Numbered from the stretch's first letter, positions 1-9,101 are shown. The stretch: 64,000 bases of DNA from Aquabacterium sp. (GCA_030654395.1 JAURXM010000131.1:186001-250000); one strand, 5' to 3'. Program-made: numbers and translations. Notes: a model not told the origin generated them from the sequence alone.

Positions 1-1763
1 GCATCCCCTGCATCGACGAACAAAGCACCCAACAAGCCGGGCTTGCTGGACAAGATGGGATGAGCCACCTCCAAGCTGCCTGTTCCAATTGATCGACCAC
101 CCAGCACCACACCATCACGTTCCACACCCAATGACCGATAGGGATAGCCACGAACAGAGTCATCGCCGCCAGCCCGAAATAGTTGGGTGTCAGGCACACT
201 AACCTTGCCCCTTGCAAAGACCTGCCCGACTTCACCTCTCACGATCGCCTTCCAGTTGGACCACATCGGTTGATACCAAGTCACGCGTGCATAAGCACGG
301 CCAAAATAGCCCTCTTCATCCAAGGCGGAATATGAACGCCCGCCAGTCAACTGCCCCAAGCTGGTTGACCCTTTCGTGGGCGAAATTTGGCTGTCAACAT
401 CTCTGAATATCCATTGCGACGTGCCACTGATGGCAGAAGCGTTGGCCACCACTTCGTTGTCTGCAGAGCGGACCGCTGCGCGCTGGAACTCGATGTAGTC
501 GGTGCGCTCCAAGCGCTCACCCTCGCGCAATTGACCGACACGGAACTGCTGACTGGTCGATACAGCATGGTCACTCTCAACCAAATAGCTGCCTTGCGCA
601 GAAATCAAACCACGTCGCCGGCCTGGCCATGGATGAGATGTCAAATCCAATTGCGCAGATGACTCCTGACGCCCGATTTGCACTTTGGTCTTGGCCTGCC
701 AATTCAGACCAAACACATTGCGATGCAGGTGCTCACCCGATACGCGCGGGCCTGTGTCACTGCTGATACCAATGCCCGTCGTGGCCGTCTGGATGGGCAG
801 CTCATGCACCTGAACCAGCACAGGGGTGGCGCTCGCCTGTGTGGGGTCCAAATCAGTGGCCACAAAAACATTGTCAAAAAGATTGAGTTTTTGGATGCGC
901 TCTTGCCAATCAAGCAAATGTTTTTCGCTATAGACCGAGCTCTTACTGAAGGGAGCCAAATTGACAATGGCCGATGCGGGCTGGCGCACCAAGCCCTCAA
1001 CCCGGATGTCGCCAAACGCAAACGCCGGCCCGGTATCGGCAACCAAATAGAGCTTGGCCGTTTGCGTTTGCGCATCCACCGTGACGGAGGTACCGCTCCA
1101 AGTGGCAACAGGAAAGCCGTCTGCCCTCAGCCGTGCCAGCGCCGCATTCTTCGCAGCCGACCAATCGACCTGCCGAAAAACCTGTCCTTGGGGCAAGGCC
1201 CAACTTTTTTCGAGCTTGGCCACCAGCGCCTGTGCGCCGGGTTCGTTGGCTGACAGCTGTGCGTCCAGGTCACCTTCAAACACAAACTGCACCTTGCTTA
1301 CTTCGGTCTGCGGGCCAGGCTCAACTTGGAGGGTAACAACGATGGGTGCGTTTGGTTGCGTGGCCTGCTCATCACTGACGCGTGTGACGATGGTGGCATT
1401 GAAGTAGCCCTCTGCCTCAATCAGCCCACGCGCCTGCTCTGGCGCAGAGGCCACCAGACGGCGCAGTTCGCTGCGACGAATGCCTTGGCTTTGCTGAGTG
1501 GCCGCCTCGGCCTGGAAACGGGCCAAATCCAAATAGGTGCGCAGGAGCTTGTCCAGCGGCGACGGCGCCTCGATGTTCAACTGCCAAGCCACAGGCTGAG
1601 CTTGGTCAACATCAAACACATCCCCCGAATCGGGCGCCTGTACCGCTTGAACGTCTTGCGCCAGCGCCGGGGCGTGCATCAACATGCTGGCCACGGCACC
1701 CCAGCAAGCGGCATGCTTGCGGATGCGAAGGCGGATGCGAACAAGCCCGGTGAGCGTCATCAT
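1..1763 (-). CDS. tamA: TamA-like outer-membrane assembly factor (5' part; 3' end beyond the left edge)
   Basis: The reverse strand is open from an ATG at 1763 to the window edge, about 587 codons. The translation begins with a signal peptide ending in APALAQ, continues through POTRA-like repeats, and near the visible end has the barrel motif VRGYPYRSLG, followed by a region typical of the Omp85 surface-antigen barrel. TamA works with the inner-membrane-anchored TamB in assembling or moving material to the outer membrane, so tamB may lie just left of the window. The start directly abuts the stop codon of the VWA gene (stop at 1764), so the two are probably co-transcribed. Only the last strands of the barrel are missing. 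BamA is a less likely alternative because there are too few POTRA repeats. Confidence 0.85.
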   Translation of the reverse strand, partial: MMTLTGLVRIRLRIRKHAACWGAVASMLMHAPALAQDVQAVQAPDSGDVFDVDQAQPVAWQLNIEAPSPLDKLLRTYLDLARFQAEAATQQSQGIRRSELRRLVASAPEQARGLIEAEGYFNATIVTRVSDEQATQPNAPIVVTLQVEPGPQTEVSKVQFVFEGDLDAQLSANEPGAQALVAKLEKSWALPQGQVFRQVDWSAAKNAALARLRADGFPVATWSGTSVTVDAQTQTAKLYLVADTGPAFAFGDIRVEGLVRQPASAIVNLAPFSKSSVYSEKHLLDWQERIQKLNLFDNVFVATDLDPTQASATPVLVQVHELPIQTATTGIGISSDTGPRVSGEHLHRNVFGLNWQAKTKVQIGRQESSAQLDLTSHPWPGRRRGLISAQGSYLVESDHAVSTSQQFRVGQLREGERLERTDYIEFQRAAVRSADNEVVANASAISGTSQWIFRDVDSQISPTKGSTSLGQLTGGRSYSALDEEGYFGRAYARVTWYQPMWSNWKAIVRGEVGQVFARGKVSVPDTQLFRAGGDDSVRGYPYRSLGVERDGVVLGGRSIGTGSLEVAHPILSSKPGLLGALFVDAGD

Positions 1764-2936
1764 TTACTTGCTAAGCAAGCGCATGGCACCTTCCAAGCCT
1801 TGCAAGGTCAGTGGGTACATGCGCCCCCCGACCAACTGCTGCATGATCGAGACGCTTTGGCGGTAACCCCACACACCTTGTGGCTCGGGGTTGATCCACA
1901 CGTGATGGGGAAAGGCACGAAGCAAACGGCTGATCCACTCTGCACCGGGTTCGTCATTGTTGTACTCCACGCTGCCACCGGCTTGCAAAATCTCGTAAGG
2001 ACTCATCGTGGCATCGCCAACGAAAATCAACTTGTAGTCCTTGTTGTACTTGCGAATGATGTCGTACGTGGGGATTTTCTCGGTGTAGCGCCGATGGTTG
2101 TTGCGCCACATGAAGTCGTACACACAGTTGTGGAAGTAATAGAACTCAAGGTGCTTGAACTCTGACTTCGCCGCCGAGAACATCTCCTCGACGCGGTGGA
2201 TGTGATCGTCCATGGAGCCGCCCACATCCATCAGCAAGATCACCTTCACCGTGTTGTGACGCTCAGGCACCATCTTGATGTCGAGCATGCCCGCATTGGC
2301 AGCCGTCGCATGGATGGTGTTATCCAGATCAAATTCATCGGCCGCCCCTTGGCGGGCAAATTTGCGCAAACGACGCAGTGCCACCTTGATGTTGCGGGTG
2401 TCTAGCTCAATCGTGTCGTCATAGTCTTTGAACTCGCGTTTGTCCCAGACTTTGACGGCGCTGCGGTTGCGCGACTTGTCTTGGCCAATGCGGATGCCCT
2501 CGGGGTTATAGCCGTTGGCGCCGAACGGTGATGTCCCGCCTGTGCCGATCCACTTGTTGCCGCCTTCGTGACGCTCTTTTTGCTCTTCCAGCAATGCTTT
2601 GAGCCTGTCCATGAGCTTGTCCCAGCCCATGGCTTCAATCTTGGCCTTATCCTCGGCACTGAGCTCGCGCTCAAAGTGCTTGCGCAACCACTCAAGCGGT
2701 ATGTCACGGGTCAGGTCGATGCTGTCGGTCACCCCTTTGAAATAGGCGCCAAACGCACGGTCAAATTTGTCAAAATGGGACTCGTTCTTGACCAAAGTGA
2801 TTTTGGCCAAATGATAAAACTCATCCACTGACGGCTCAATCACCTCGGCCTTGATGGCCTCTAACAAGCTGAGGTACTCCGGGATGGTGACCGGCAAGCG
2901 CGCAGCGCGCAAAGCGAAGAAAAAGTTAATTAGCAT
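1764..2936 (-). CDS. VWA domain protein, CoxE-like (partner of MoxR ATPase)
   Basis: 390 residues. It opens with the conserved start MLINFFFALRAARLPVT of the CoxE-like/COG3552 group and carries a C-terminal von Willebrand A domain with the MIDAS-like stretch LLMDVGGSMDDH around residue 235. In this family the first MIDAS motif reads DxGGS, so the motif is not degenerate. Such proteins normally pair with a MoxR AAA+ ATPase to act as a metal-insertion or complex-assembly chaperone in the cytoplasm. The matching MoxR gene is present at 4230-5072, but a diguanylate cyclase on the other strand separates the two. The specific client is unknown. The stop codon touches the tamA start. Confidence 0.8.
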   Translation of the reverse strand: MLINFFFALRAARLPVTIPEYLSLLEAIKAEVIEPSVDEFYHLAKITLVKNESHFDKFDRAFGAYFKGVTDSIDLTRDIPLEWLRKHFERELSAEDKAKIEAMGWDKLMDRLKALLEEQKERHEGGNKWIGTGGTSPFGANGYNPEGIRIGQDKSRNRSAVKVWDKREFKDYDDTIELDTRNIKVALRRLRKFARQGAADEFDLDNTIHATAANAGMLDIKMVPERHNTVKVILLMDVGGSMDDHIHRVEEMFSAAKSEFKHLEFYYFHNCVYDFMWRNNHRRYTEKIPTYDIIRKYNKDYKLIFVGDATMSPYEILQAGGSVEYNNDEPGAEWISRLLRAFPHHVWINPEPQGVWGYRQSVSIMQQLVGGRMYPLTLQGLEGAMRLLSK

Positions 2937-3053
2937 AAGCCGTTCCGCAAATCAGACTCCATTTTGGCCCCTACTTGCCGAAAACGTGAGATCGTGGCCT
3001 GTTTCCCTTCAGGTCTTTTACACCTTAACCTGACAAAACACGTCGAAGTACAC

Positions 3054-4229
3054 ATGGATGCAAGCCACCTGTTGTTGGCCTTCACCGTTTTGGCACACGG
3101 TCTGATATCGACCATGTGGGGCGTTGCCAGCACATGGCTGGGTCTGTCGCGCAAGGCTGGGCGGCACTGGATGGCTGCCAACGTGGCCTTTGGTGGCGCC
3201 ATTGGGATGACGATGACACCCCCGCCCATGTCGGAGCCCGCGCGCATCACCTTAGCCGCAGCCTTGATGGTGCTCGGGGGGGCGTCATTCAGGCGCGGTT
3301 TGCAGTTCTTTTTGAAAGTGCCGCGTACAGACGGATCCCATCTGGCGTTGGGTATCGGCTTGGCTTTGTTTAACAGCTTGGTGTTGATACCCAGGGATGC
3401 CTATGGCGCGGGCGCCGCCCTGAGCTTCTTCGCGATGTATTGGATCCTGTTGCGCACCTCATGGGAAGCATTCAAGCCCATTCGCATCGAATTCAATGTG
3501 ATCACGGCCAGCTTGAACGCCATTTTGCTCAACAGTGCTGCACTGGCTTTCGCTTTGGCAGGCTTGACCTGCATGATCCCTCAGTGGCCATGGCCCTGGC
3601 TGACACTCACACCAGAAAACGCCCAACTCGCCTTGGCATTCAGCACCGTGGCCCTGTCGATCCTGTCTAGCTTCGTTTTGGGCTATATCGTCGTGATGCG
3701 ACTCGTCAAAAGGCTAGAGCACCTGTCCCACCACGACACCCTCACCGGCTTATTAAACCGACGCGCCTTCGAGTACTTGCTCGCCCGCGAGGACCAGCGC
3801 CTACAACGCTTCAACGACACGTTCGCCGTGCTGCTTGTGGACATCGATCACTTCAAACGCATCAATGACCGCCTTGGACATGCGGCTGGTGATGCGGTTT
3901 TGGTGAGTGTGTCCAACGCTTTGCAAGCGCGAGCACGCGAGGTAGACCGCGTCGCACGCTACGGCGGAGAGGAGTTTTGCATCCTGCTGCCGCACACAGA
4001 GCTTGAAGGCGCACAACAAGCAGCCGAACGTTTCCGGCGTGCCATCGCCCAACTCAACACCATATGGGACTCGACCAACATCACTGTCACGATCAGCATC
4101 GGCTTAGCCTGTGCGCAATCACCAGGTGAGTCGGTCAAAAATCTGCTCAAGCGAGCAGACGATGCGCTCTATCAGGCCAAGGCAGAGGGTCGCAACCAAG
4201 TCATCTGCGCCCCCGACCCGGCGCCCTGA
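3054..4229 (+). CDS. membrane diguanylate cyclase (GGDEF)
   Basis: About 391 residues from the ATG at 3054, chosen because the next residues (MDASHLLLAF) begin the first membrane helix; an upstream ATG at 2964 would add a polar extension. The N-terminal half holds roughly six hydrophobic helices forming a membrane sensor of unknown ligand. The C-terminal half is a GGDEF domain with LTGLLNRRAF, the metal-binding DIDHFKRINDRLGH and the active-site RYGGEEF. The inhibitory I-site REVD sits five residues before GGEEF, so feedback by c-di-GMP is likely. The protein should make c-di-GMP from GTP. Its stop codon is directly adjacent to the stop of the convergent MoxR gene, with no bases between. Confidence 0.9.
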   Translation: MDASHLLLAFTVLAHGLISTMWGVASTWLGLSRKAGRHWMAANVAFGGAIGMTMTPPPMSEPARITLAAALMVLGGASFRRGLQFFLKVPRTDGSHLALGIGLALFNSLVLIPRDAYGAGAALSFFAMYWILLRTSWEAFKPIRIEFNVITASLNAILLNSAALAFALAGLTCMIPQWPWPWLTLTPENAQLALAFSTVALSILSSFVLGYIVVMRLVKRLEHLSHHDTLTGLLNRRAFEYLLAREDQRLQRFNDTFAVLLVDIDHFKRINDRLGHAAGDAVLVSVSNALQARAREVDRVARYGGEEFCILLPHTELEGAQQAAERFRRAIAQLNTIWDSTNITVTISIGLACAQSPGESVKNLLKRADDALYQAKAEGRNQVICAPDPAP

Positions 4230-5072
4230 TCACCGGTTGTGGCGTGCCATGTAGACCAGTTTTTCAAACAAGCTGATGTCTTGCTCGTTTTTCAGCAAAG
4301 CGCCAACCAGAGGCGGCACGCTGACTTTGTCATCCTTGCTTTGCAGTACTTCAAGAGGAATCTCCTCTGCCAGCAACAGCTTGAGCCAATCGATCAACTC
4401 GGATGTGCTGGGCTTTTTCTTGAGACCCGGCAGGTTGCGTACTTCGTAGAAGTGGCGCATGGCCGCCGTGAGCAAGTCTTGCTTGATGTGGGGGAAGTGC
4501 ACCGCCACAATTTGCTGCATCACTGTGGCGTCAGGGAAACGGATGTAATGGAAGAAACACCGACGCAGGAAAGCGTCCGGCAGGTCTTTTTCATTGTTGG
4601 ATGTGATGATGACCAAGGGACGGTGCTTGGCCTTGACCAGTTGCCGCGTCTCGTACACATAGAACTCCATGCGGTCGATTTCACGCAAGAGGTCGTTGGG
4701 GAACTCGATATCGGCTTTATCGATTTCATCGATCAGGAGAGCGACCTGCTGGTCTGCGTCAAAAGCCTGCCACAACACCCCTTTGAGGATGTAGTTGTGG
4801 ATGTCCTTGACCTTTTCCTCACCCAATTGGCTGTCACGCAAACGACTGACAGCGTCGTATTCATATAAACCTTGCTGTGCTTTGGTGGTCGATTTGATGT
4901 GCCATTGCATCAGGGGCATGCCCAATGCTTCAGCAACTTGCTCGGCCAACATCGTCTTGCCGGTACCCGGTTCGCCCTTGACTAGCAAGGGACGCTGTAG
5001 CTTCAGCGCCGCATTGACGGCCAGCTTCAGGTCGTCTGTGGCCACATATTGATCGGTACCTTGGAATTTCAT
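4230..5072 (-). CDS. MoxR-family AAA+ ATPase
   Basis: 280 residues from the ATG at 5072 (MKFQGTDQYVATDD); an in-frame TTG at 5084 is less likely. The Walker A motif GEPGTGKT lies near residue 35 and Walker B as ALLIDEIDKAD near 110, followed by sensor-1 (VIITSNNEKDLPDAF). This is the MoxR subgroup, whose members act with VWA proteins as chaperones that mature or load cofactors into enzyme complexes. The VWA partner is at 1764-2936. The cytochrome c gene upstream is divergent. No catalytic residue appears missing. Confidence 0.88.
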   Translation of the reverse strand: MKFQGTDQYVATDDLKLAVNAALKLQRPLLVKGEPGTGKTMLAEQVAEALGMPLMQWHIKSTTKAQQGLYEYDAVSRLRDSQLGEEKVKDIHNYILKGVLWQAFDADQQVALLIDEIDKADIEFPNDLLREIDRMEFYVYETRQLVKAKHRPLVIITSNNEKDLPDAFLRRCFFHYIRFPDATVMQQIVAVHFPHIKQDLLTAAMRHFYEVRNLPGLKKKPSTSELIDWLKLLLAEEIPLEVLQSKDDKVSVPPLVGALLKNEQDISLFEKLVYMARHNR

Positions 5073-5178
5073 GCGCTGACTCAACCGGGTTGTTACTGTG
5101 TTCGAGTATAGACTGCGCGTTAATAATGTCGCGCGGTCACGTGTTTTTCACTGCCGGTTATTCTCCCCTGTCAGCCAC

Positions 5179-5853
5179 ATGAAATCACAGCCAAATATGC
5201 TTAAAAAACTCAGCCTGTTGACCGTTGCCAGCCTGATCGCCTTTGGGGCGATAGCTCAGGATGTCAAACCTGGTGATGCCCACGCCGCCAAGTCCAAAGT
5301 CGCCATGTGCATTGGCTGCCACGGCATCATTGGCTACCAGGCCAGCTTCCCTGAAATTCACAAGGTACCGATGATTTCTGGGCAAAACGCCAAGTACATC
5401 GCTTCAGCCCTGACGGCCTATCGCAAGGGAGATCGCAAACACCCTACGATGAAAAGCATCGCTGCATCGCTGTCTGATCAGGATATAGCCGACATCGCCG
5501 CTTTTTATGAGACCAGCGGGCAAGGCCTGCCAGCCAAACCGGGCAAAAGCGGCGCGCCTGGCACCGAGATTCAGGCGCTGCTGACAAAGGGCAACTGCGC
5601 GTCATGCCATGGCGAAGGGATGAACAAACCCATCGACCCTTCTTACCCCAAGCTAGCTGGTCAGCACCCGGATTATTTGTACGTCGCATTGAAGTCATAT
5701 ATGACAACAGGCAACCCGCAAATCGGCCGAGGCAATCCCATCATGGCAGCACAAGTCAAGCTATTGACGCCGGTCGAACTCAAACAACTGTCCAACTATA
5801 TCGGTGGCTTGCCAAGCGATCTGAAAACAGTGCAGCAACCCAAGTTCCACTGA
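5179..5853 (+). CDS. diheme class I cytochrome c (c4-like)
   Basis: 224 residues from ATG 5179; a start at 5197 would give a cleaner signal peptide (MLKKLSLLTVASLIAFGAIAQ). Two haem-attachment motifs are present, CIGCH in the first half and CASCH in the second. Each is followed by a plausible axial methionine (HPTMKS and NPIMAAQ), the layout of a two-domain cytochrome c4. The mature protein should be periplasmic and pass electrons to a terminal oxidase. It is divergent from the MoxR gene and followed by a clear terminator at 5879-5905. Confidence 0.88.
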   Translation: MKSQPNMLKKLSLLTVASLIAFGAIAQDVKPGDAHAAKSKVAMCIGCHGIIGYQASFPEIHKVPMISGQNAKYIASALTAYRKGDRKHPTMKSIAASLSDQDIADIAAFYETSGQGLPAKPGKSGAPGTEIQALLTKGNCASCHGEGMNKPIDPSYPKLAGQHPDYLYVALKSYMTTGNPQIGRGNPIMAAQVKLLTPVELKQLSNYIGGLPSDLKTVQQPKFH

Positions 5854-5878
5854 CTCACGGTTAGCTGATTCACCTCAA

Positions 5879-5905
5879 AACCCGCCCTCATCGGCGGGTT
5901 TTTTT
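5879..5905 (+). terminator. intrinsic terminator after cytochrome c4
   Basis: Perfect 8-bp stem AACCCGCC/GGCGGGTT with a six-base loop and a run of seven T starting at 5899. It ends the cytochrome gene. A-rich sequence to the left means it may also serve the minus-strand adhesin gene, whose stop is at 5910. Confidence 0.85.
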
Positions 5906-5909
5906 GATA

Positions 5910-8198
5910 TCAAACCAGATCAACAAGCAACTTACCCTGCTCCAGCATCTTGGCCACAATTTGGGCATCCGTAGCGCCTGCGCCTAAGTCACCCAGACCT
6001 GTTCGGATGTTGACCCCTTCCAACACAATGCGACCGGTCTCAGTGGCGCTGGTCGCCACGCCAAGCAAAAAGCCCCCGTTGGAACTGATCTTGATCACGG
6101 TATTGGCCGTAGACGTATCGAACTCCAAGTAGTTTTGCAGATTGCCTGCGTTCTCCCCTTGGAGCAGATCACGCAAATCGAGCGTGTCGCCTCCAGCTGA
6201 AGGCACTGCCAAATCAAAATCTGTGATGCGGTCAACAGGATGGTGGGTAGCCAAAGCGCCATGGTCACTGAAACGCCATGCAAACACATCAGCGCCAGCC
6301 CCGCCAGTTAGCACATCGCTACCCGGCCCGCCCACCAACGTATCCGCCTCAGACGTACCCCTCAAAACCAGCGCGTGATCAAGCTCAATGACCAGACTGG
6401 ATGACACGCTATCGCCATCTTTATCGGCCAAAGCAAAAGTGAACGTCTCTTTGGCCACACCGGTCAACGCCTGTGGGCCGCTATAGGTGTAGAGACCCGT
6501 TGCCATGTCCACACTCAGGTCGCCGCCCAATGCGGTGTGCACTTTGAGCATCAATTGGCTTGCGTCGTAACCATGCTTCACCCCATCCACGGTGACGCTG
6601 TCAATGCGCCCAAATCCATCAGCACCCATCAAGGCCGTGGTCCTGAAGGTGCCACTCACCGCACCCTGATAGGTGTCGGCCAGCGTGCTGTCCAACTGAT
6701 TGAGACTGGTGACAACGATGCCCTCTAGATCGCCTTTGGTTTGACCATCGTGCGCGATCGGATTCAAGTAGGTTTTGGCGATACCGTTGCCCAAACCAAT
6801 GGCATGGCTCTTGATTTGATTGGCATCAAGGAACGCGATCCAAGCGGCCTCTTCAGCCACGTCGATGCCATCACCCAAATTGACCTGGGTTGTCGACCCG
6901 TTCTGCCCTTTTTTGCCTGCAACAGGGTTGGTGCTGGACAGCGTCGGATCGCCATCGGAGAAAAAGTAGGACACGTTTTGTGCCCCCGTCAACTTGCCAG
7001 CTGCAGTGGCAAAGGCGGCTTGAGCTTGGGACAAGGCATAGTCGTAATTGGTATTGCCATTGGCCACAAGGCCATCAAGCAGGCTTTTAGCCTGCTCGGC
7101 AGTCACCCAACTGTCGCCTTGCGTCTGCGATGTGGTGGAGAATGTCACCAGCCTGACAGCCAAACCACCCACATCTGCATATTGCTCAATCAGGTTATCA
7201 ATGGACTTGACTGCCGCTTGGAGGCGCGTCAGGCCATCAATACCACTGGGATCACTCATGCTGGCGGAGATGTCCAACACAATCATGAGGTTGGTATCAA
7301 TGGTTGTGAGTGATTGGACGATGGCATCTGGCGCCACAGGCGCATCATCCTCGACGCTGATGCTCAGCTTAGATGTCACGGTGCGTTCGCCATCGCTGAC
7401 CTTCACCCCAAAGTCAATGGTGACAGCGTCTTCGCCTTGCGCACCCTGCTTGAGTGGAGAGAGCAGTGTGAATGTGTAGCGACCAGTGGCATCAACCTCC
7501 ACGGTCGCCACGATGGGGGAATCTGCTTGCAGACCGGATTGGCCAATCAATCCGCCACGCCCATCACTCACCCAGTTGACCTGGGTGCCATCGGCGGCGA
7601 ATACCGCCGCACCGGGGGGCAACAAAGTGACGGTCAAGGCGTTGGCACCGGGATCACTGATCACCAATTGGCCTGTGACGCTGGTCTTGTCTGTTGTGTC
7701 CGGTGAGCCCTTGTTGTCAGTGACACCACCTTGAAGCCCTTCTTCAGACGCGCTGGCAAAGCCGTCCCCAACGGTGAATACGATGCCCACACCGTTTGAG
7801 TCTGCGGCACGCCCAACAGGTGGCGTAGGCGGCACCCGCTCCGTACCAAAACTGAATTCCAATTGACCGACAGACTCTACAACCCGATCAACGCGCAAGC
7901 CGGGCACCAAGCCACCATCAGTCCCGCCAGTCAGGCCAGCGGTCGGCGTCAAATCAGGGTCATCTCGATCAATCCCCGTGATGACCTTATCTGCATCAGA
8001 AGTCACGGCTTTGATGAGCACCGATGCGCCCTTGTCTGGCGATAGCTGTACGATGCCATCTACACTGGTCAGAATTTGCGCCCCTTGATCAACGTTGTCA
8101 CCAACCTTGATCGACTTGAGCCCGCCATCGGGGGATATGACGAAAGCTGTCCCCCACAAGGCGGTTACTTTCCCGGAGGACATGGCAAGAATCGGCAT
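5910..8198 (-). CDS. LapA-like mini-adhesin 1: retention module, VWA, RTX/T1SS C-terminus
   Basis: 762 residues. Order: an N-terminal retention module (MPILAMSSGKVTALWG to about residue 110, of the kind that plugs LapA-type adhesins in the outer-membrane pore); a VCBS/T1SS-143-like beta domain (about 150-285); a VWA domain (about 300-500) with intact MIDAS start [19 protein letters not shown]; a second beta domain; two RTX-like nonapeptides (VGGPGSDVLTGGAGADVF); and a type I secretion C-terminal target domain ending ...LLVDLV. It lacks a cleavable signal peptide, as expected for type I export. The usual dialanine LapG site is not seen; the region reads PTAGL. It is a paralogue of the gene at 9102-11516 and divergent from the regulator at 8456. 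The start MPILAMS is conserved in both. No transporter or LapG/LapD gene is in the window. Confidence 0.82.
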   Translation of the reverse strand: MPILAMSSGKVTALWGTAFVISPDGGLKSIKVGDNVDQGAQILTSVDGIVQLSPDKGASVLIKAVTSDADKVITGIDRDDPDLTPTAGLTGGTDGGLVPGLRVDRVVESVGQLEFSFGTERVPPTPPVGRAADSNGVGIVFTVGDGFASASEEGLQGGVTDNKGSPDTTDKTSVTGQLVISDPGANALTVTLLPPGAAVFAADGTQVNWVSDGRGGLIGQSGLQADSPIVATVEVDATGRYTFTLLSPLKQGAQGEDAVTIDFGVKVSDGERTVTSKLSISVEDDAPVAPDAIVQSLTTIDTNLMIVLDISASMSDPSGIDGLTRLQAAVKSIDNLIEQYADVGGLAVRLVTFSTTSQTQGDSWVTAEQAKSLLDGLVANGNTNYDYALSQAQAAFATAAGKLTGAQNVSYFFSDGDPTLSSTNPVAGKKGQNGSTTQVNLGDGIDVAEEAAWIAFLDANQIKSHAIGLGNGIAKTYLNPIAHDGQTKGDLEGIVVTSLNQLDSTLADTYQGAVSGTFRTTALMGADGFGRIDSVTVDGVKHGYDASQLMLKVHTALGGDLSVDMATGLYTYSGPQALTGVAKETFTFALADKDGDSVSSSLVIELDHALVLRGTSEADTLVGGPGSDVLTGGAGADVFAWRFSDHGALATHHPVDRITDFDLAVPSAGGDTLDLRDLLQGENAGNLQNYLEFDTSTANTVIKISSNGGFLLGVATSATETGRIVLEGVNIRTGLGDLGAGATDAQIVAKMLEQGKLLVDLV

Positions 8199-8323
8199 GA
8201 CAAAACCACTGCATCTGTTGGTAACGACCGGAGTGTAGGTGTTCGACCTAGCAAAGTGTGATGACAGACGCCCCTCTTTTGAAGGATGCAGCGGCCTGAA
8301 ATAATCCTTTTGGTCTAGTCAAA

Positions 8324-8369
8324 CCCTACAAACTAGGGGGGACTGAGATCGACATATTCCCCTATAGGG
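8324..8369. promoter_or_regulatory. paired CCCTA inverted repeats, candidate operator
   Basis: Two inverted repeats share the half-site CCCTA: CCCTA-N5-TAGGG at 8324-8338 and the gapless CCCTATAGGG at 8360-8369. Their centres are about 33 bp apart, close to three helical turns, inside the 257-bp divergent region between adhesin 1 and the HTH-receiver regulator. LuxR-type HTH dimers bind short dyads like this, so autoregulation or control of the adhesin is plausible. This is inference from symmetry and position only. Confidence 0.4.
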
Positions 8370-8455
8370 CGAGGCACTCTCTCGTAGACTGCGCATGGCC
8401 TGATATCAAGCAACGGATAACAGCATCCGATTTCACTCACCCGTCAAGGGGTCCC

Positions 8456-9094
8456 ATGAACACAACCAACCCATCCGCCACGACCGTAGTCAGCCGACTG
8501 CAATTGCTCACACAAAGGCAGATGCAGGTATGTGAACTGGTTGTCGAGGGGCTCACCAACAAAGAAATCGGTACGCGCTTAGGTATCACCGTGCACACAG
8601 TCAAAGTGCACCGCGCAGAGGTGATGCGGCAAATGGCTGTTGACTCCGTCGCTGAGCTGGTTCGCGCGGTGATGACACCGCAACAAGCGGCCCAGGCAGG
8701 CACTTTGATCGATGTAGCCCGTCCCTTGCGCATCATCGTAGTGGAAGACCAAGCACTGCTGAGGCAACTGATGACGCGTGCGCTCAACCAGTTTGGCCAC
8801 CATGCAGTAGGTGTGATCAACGGCGCTGAGTTAGATGCGGAATGGGCTCGCAGCCCTGCTGATGTGTTGATTTTGGACGTCGAACTGGGCACCGACGAGA
8901 ATGGGTTTGATATCACCGAACGCTACCAAGCACAGCATAACTGCGGCGTGATCGTGGTCTCTGCCCGAGGACGTGTGGACGATCGAATCGAGGGACTGAG
9001 CAAAGGCGCTGACGGCTATCTGGTCAAGCCAGTGAGCTTCAAGGAGCTCAACGCAGCCGTAACCAACTTAGGCCGCAGGCTGCGTCAGACCTGA
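8456..9094 (+). CDS. response regulator with reversed order: N-terminal LuxR HTH, C-terminal receiver
   Basis: 212 residues, start after AAGGGG at 8446-8451. Residues 15-72 form a LuxR/FixJ-type HTH (LTQRQMQVCELVVEGLTNKE, then IGTRLGITVHTVKVHRAEVM). Residues 90-210 form a receiver with acidic pocket E97/D98, phospho-acceptor D141 (VLILDVELG), S169 and K191 (LVKPVS), so phosphorylation looks possible. NarL/FixJ proteins normally carry receiver first and HTH last. It sits between two paralogous adhesins, diverging from one and ending 7 bp from the other. No histidine kinase lies nearby, so the phosphodonor is unknown. Regulation of the adhesins is inferred from context. Confidence 0.85.
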   Translation: MNTTNPSATTVVSRLQLLTQRQMQVCELVVEGLTNKEIGTRLGITVHTVKVHRAEVMRQMAVDSVAELVRAVMTPQQAAQAGTLIDVARPLRIIVVEDQALLRQLMTRALNQFGHHAVGVINGAELDAEWARSPADVLILDVELGTDENGFDITERYQAQHNCGVIVVSARGRVDDRIEGLSKGADGYLVKPVSFKELNAAVTNLGRRLRQT

Positions 9095-9101
9095 GCCCAA
9101 G

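Noticed and set aside
1326-2165. 279-codon plus-strand open frame
   Set aside because: Antisense to tamA and the VWA gene, both of which have family motifs. No ribosome site or domain.
6741-7313. 190-codon plus-strand open frame
   Set aside because: Antisense shadow of adhesin 1 with biased composition and no motif.
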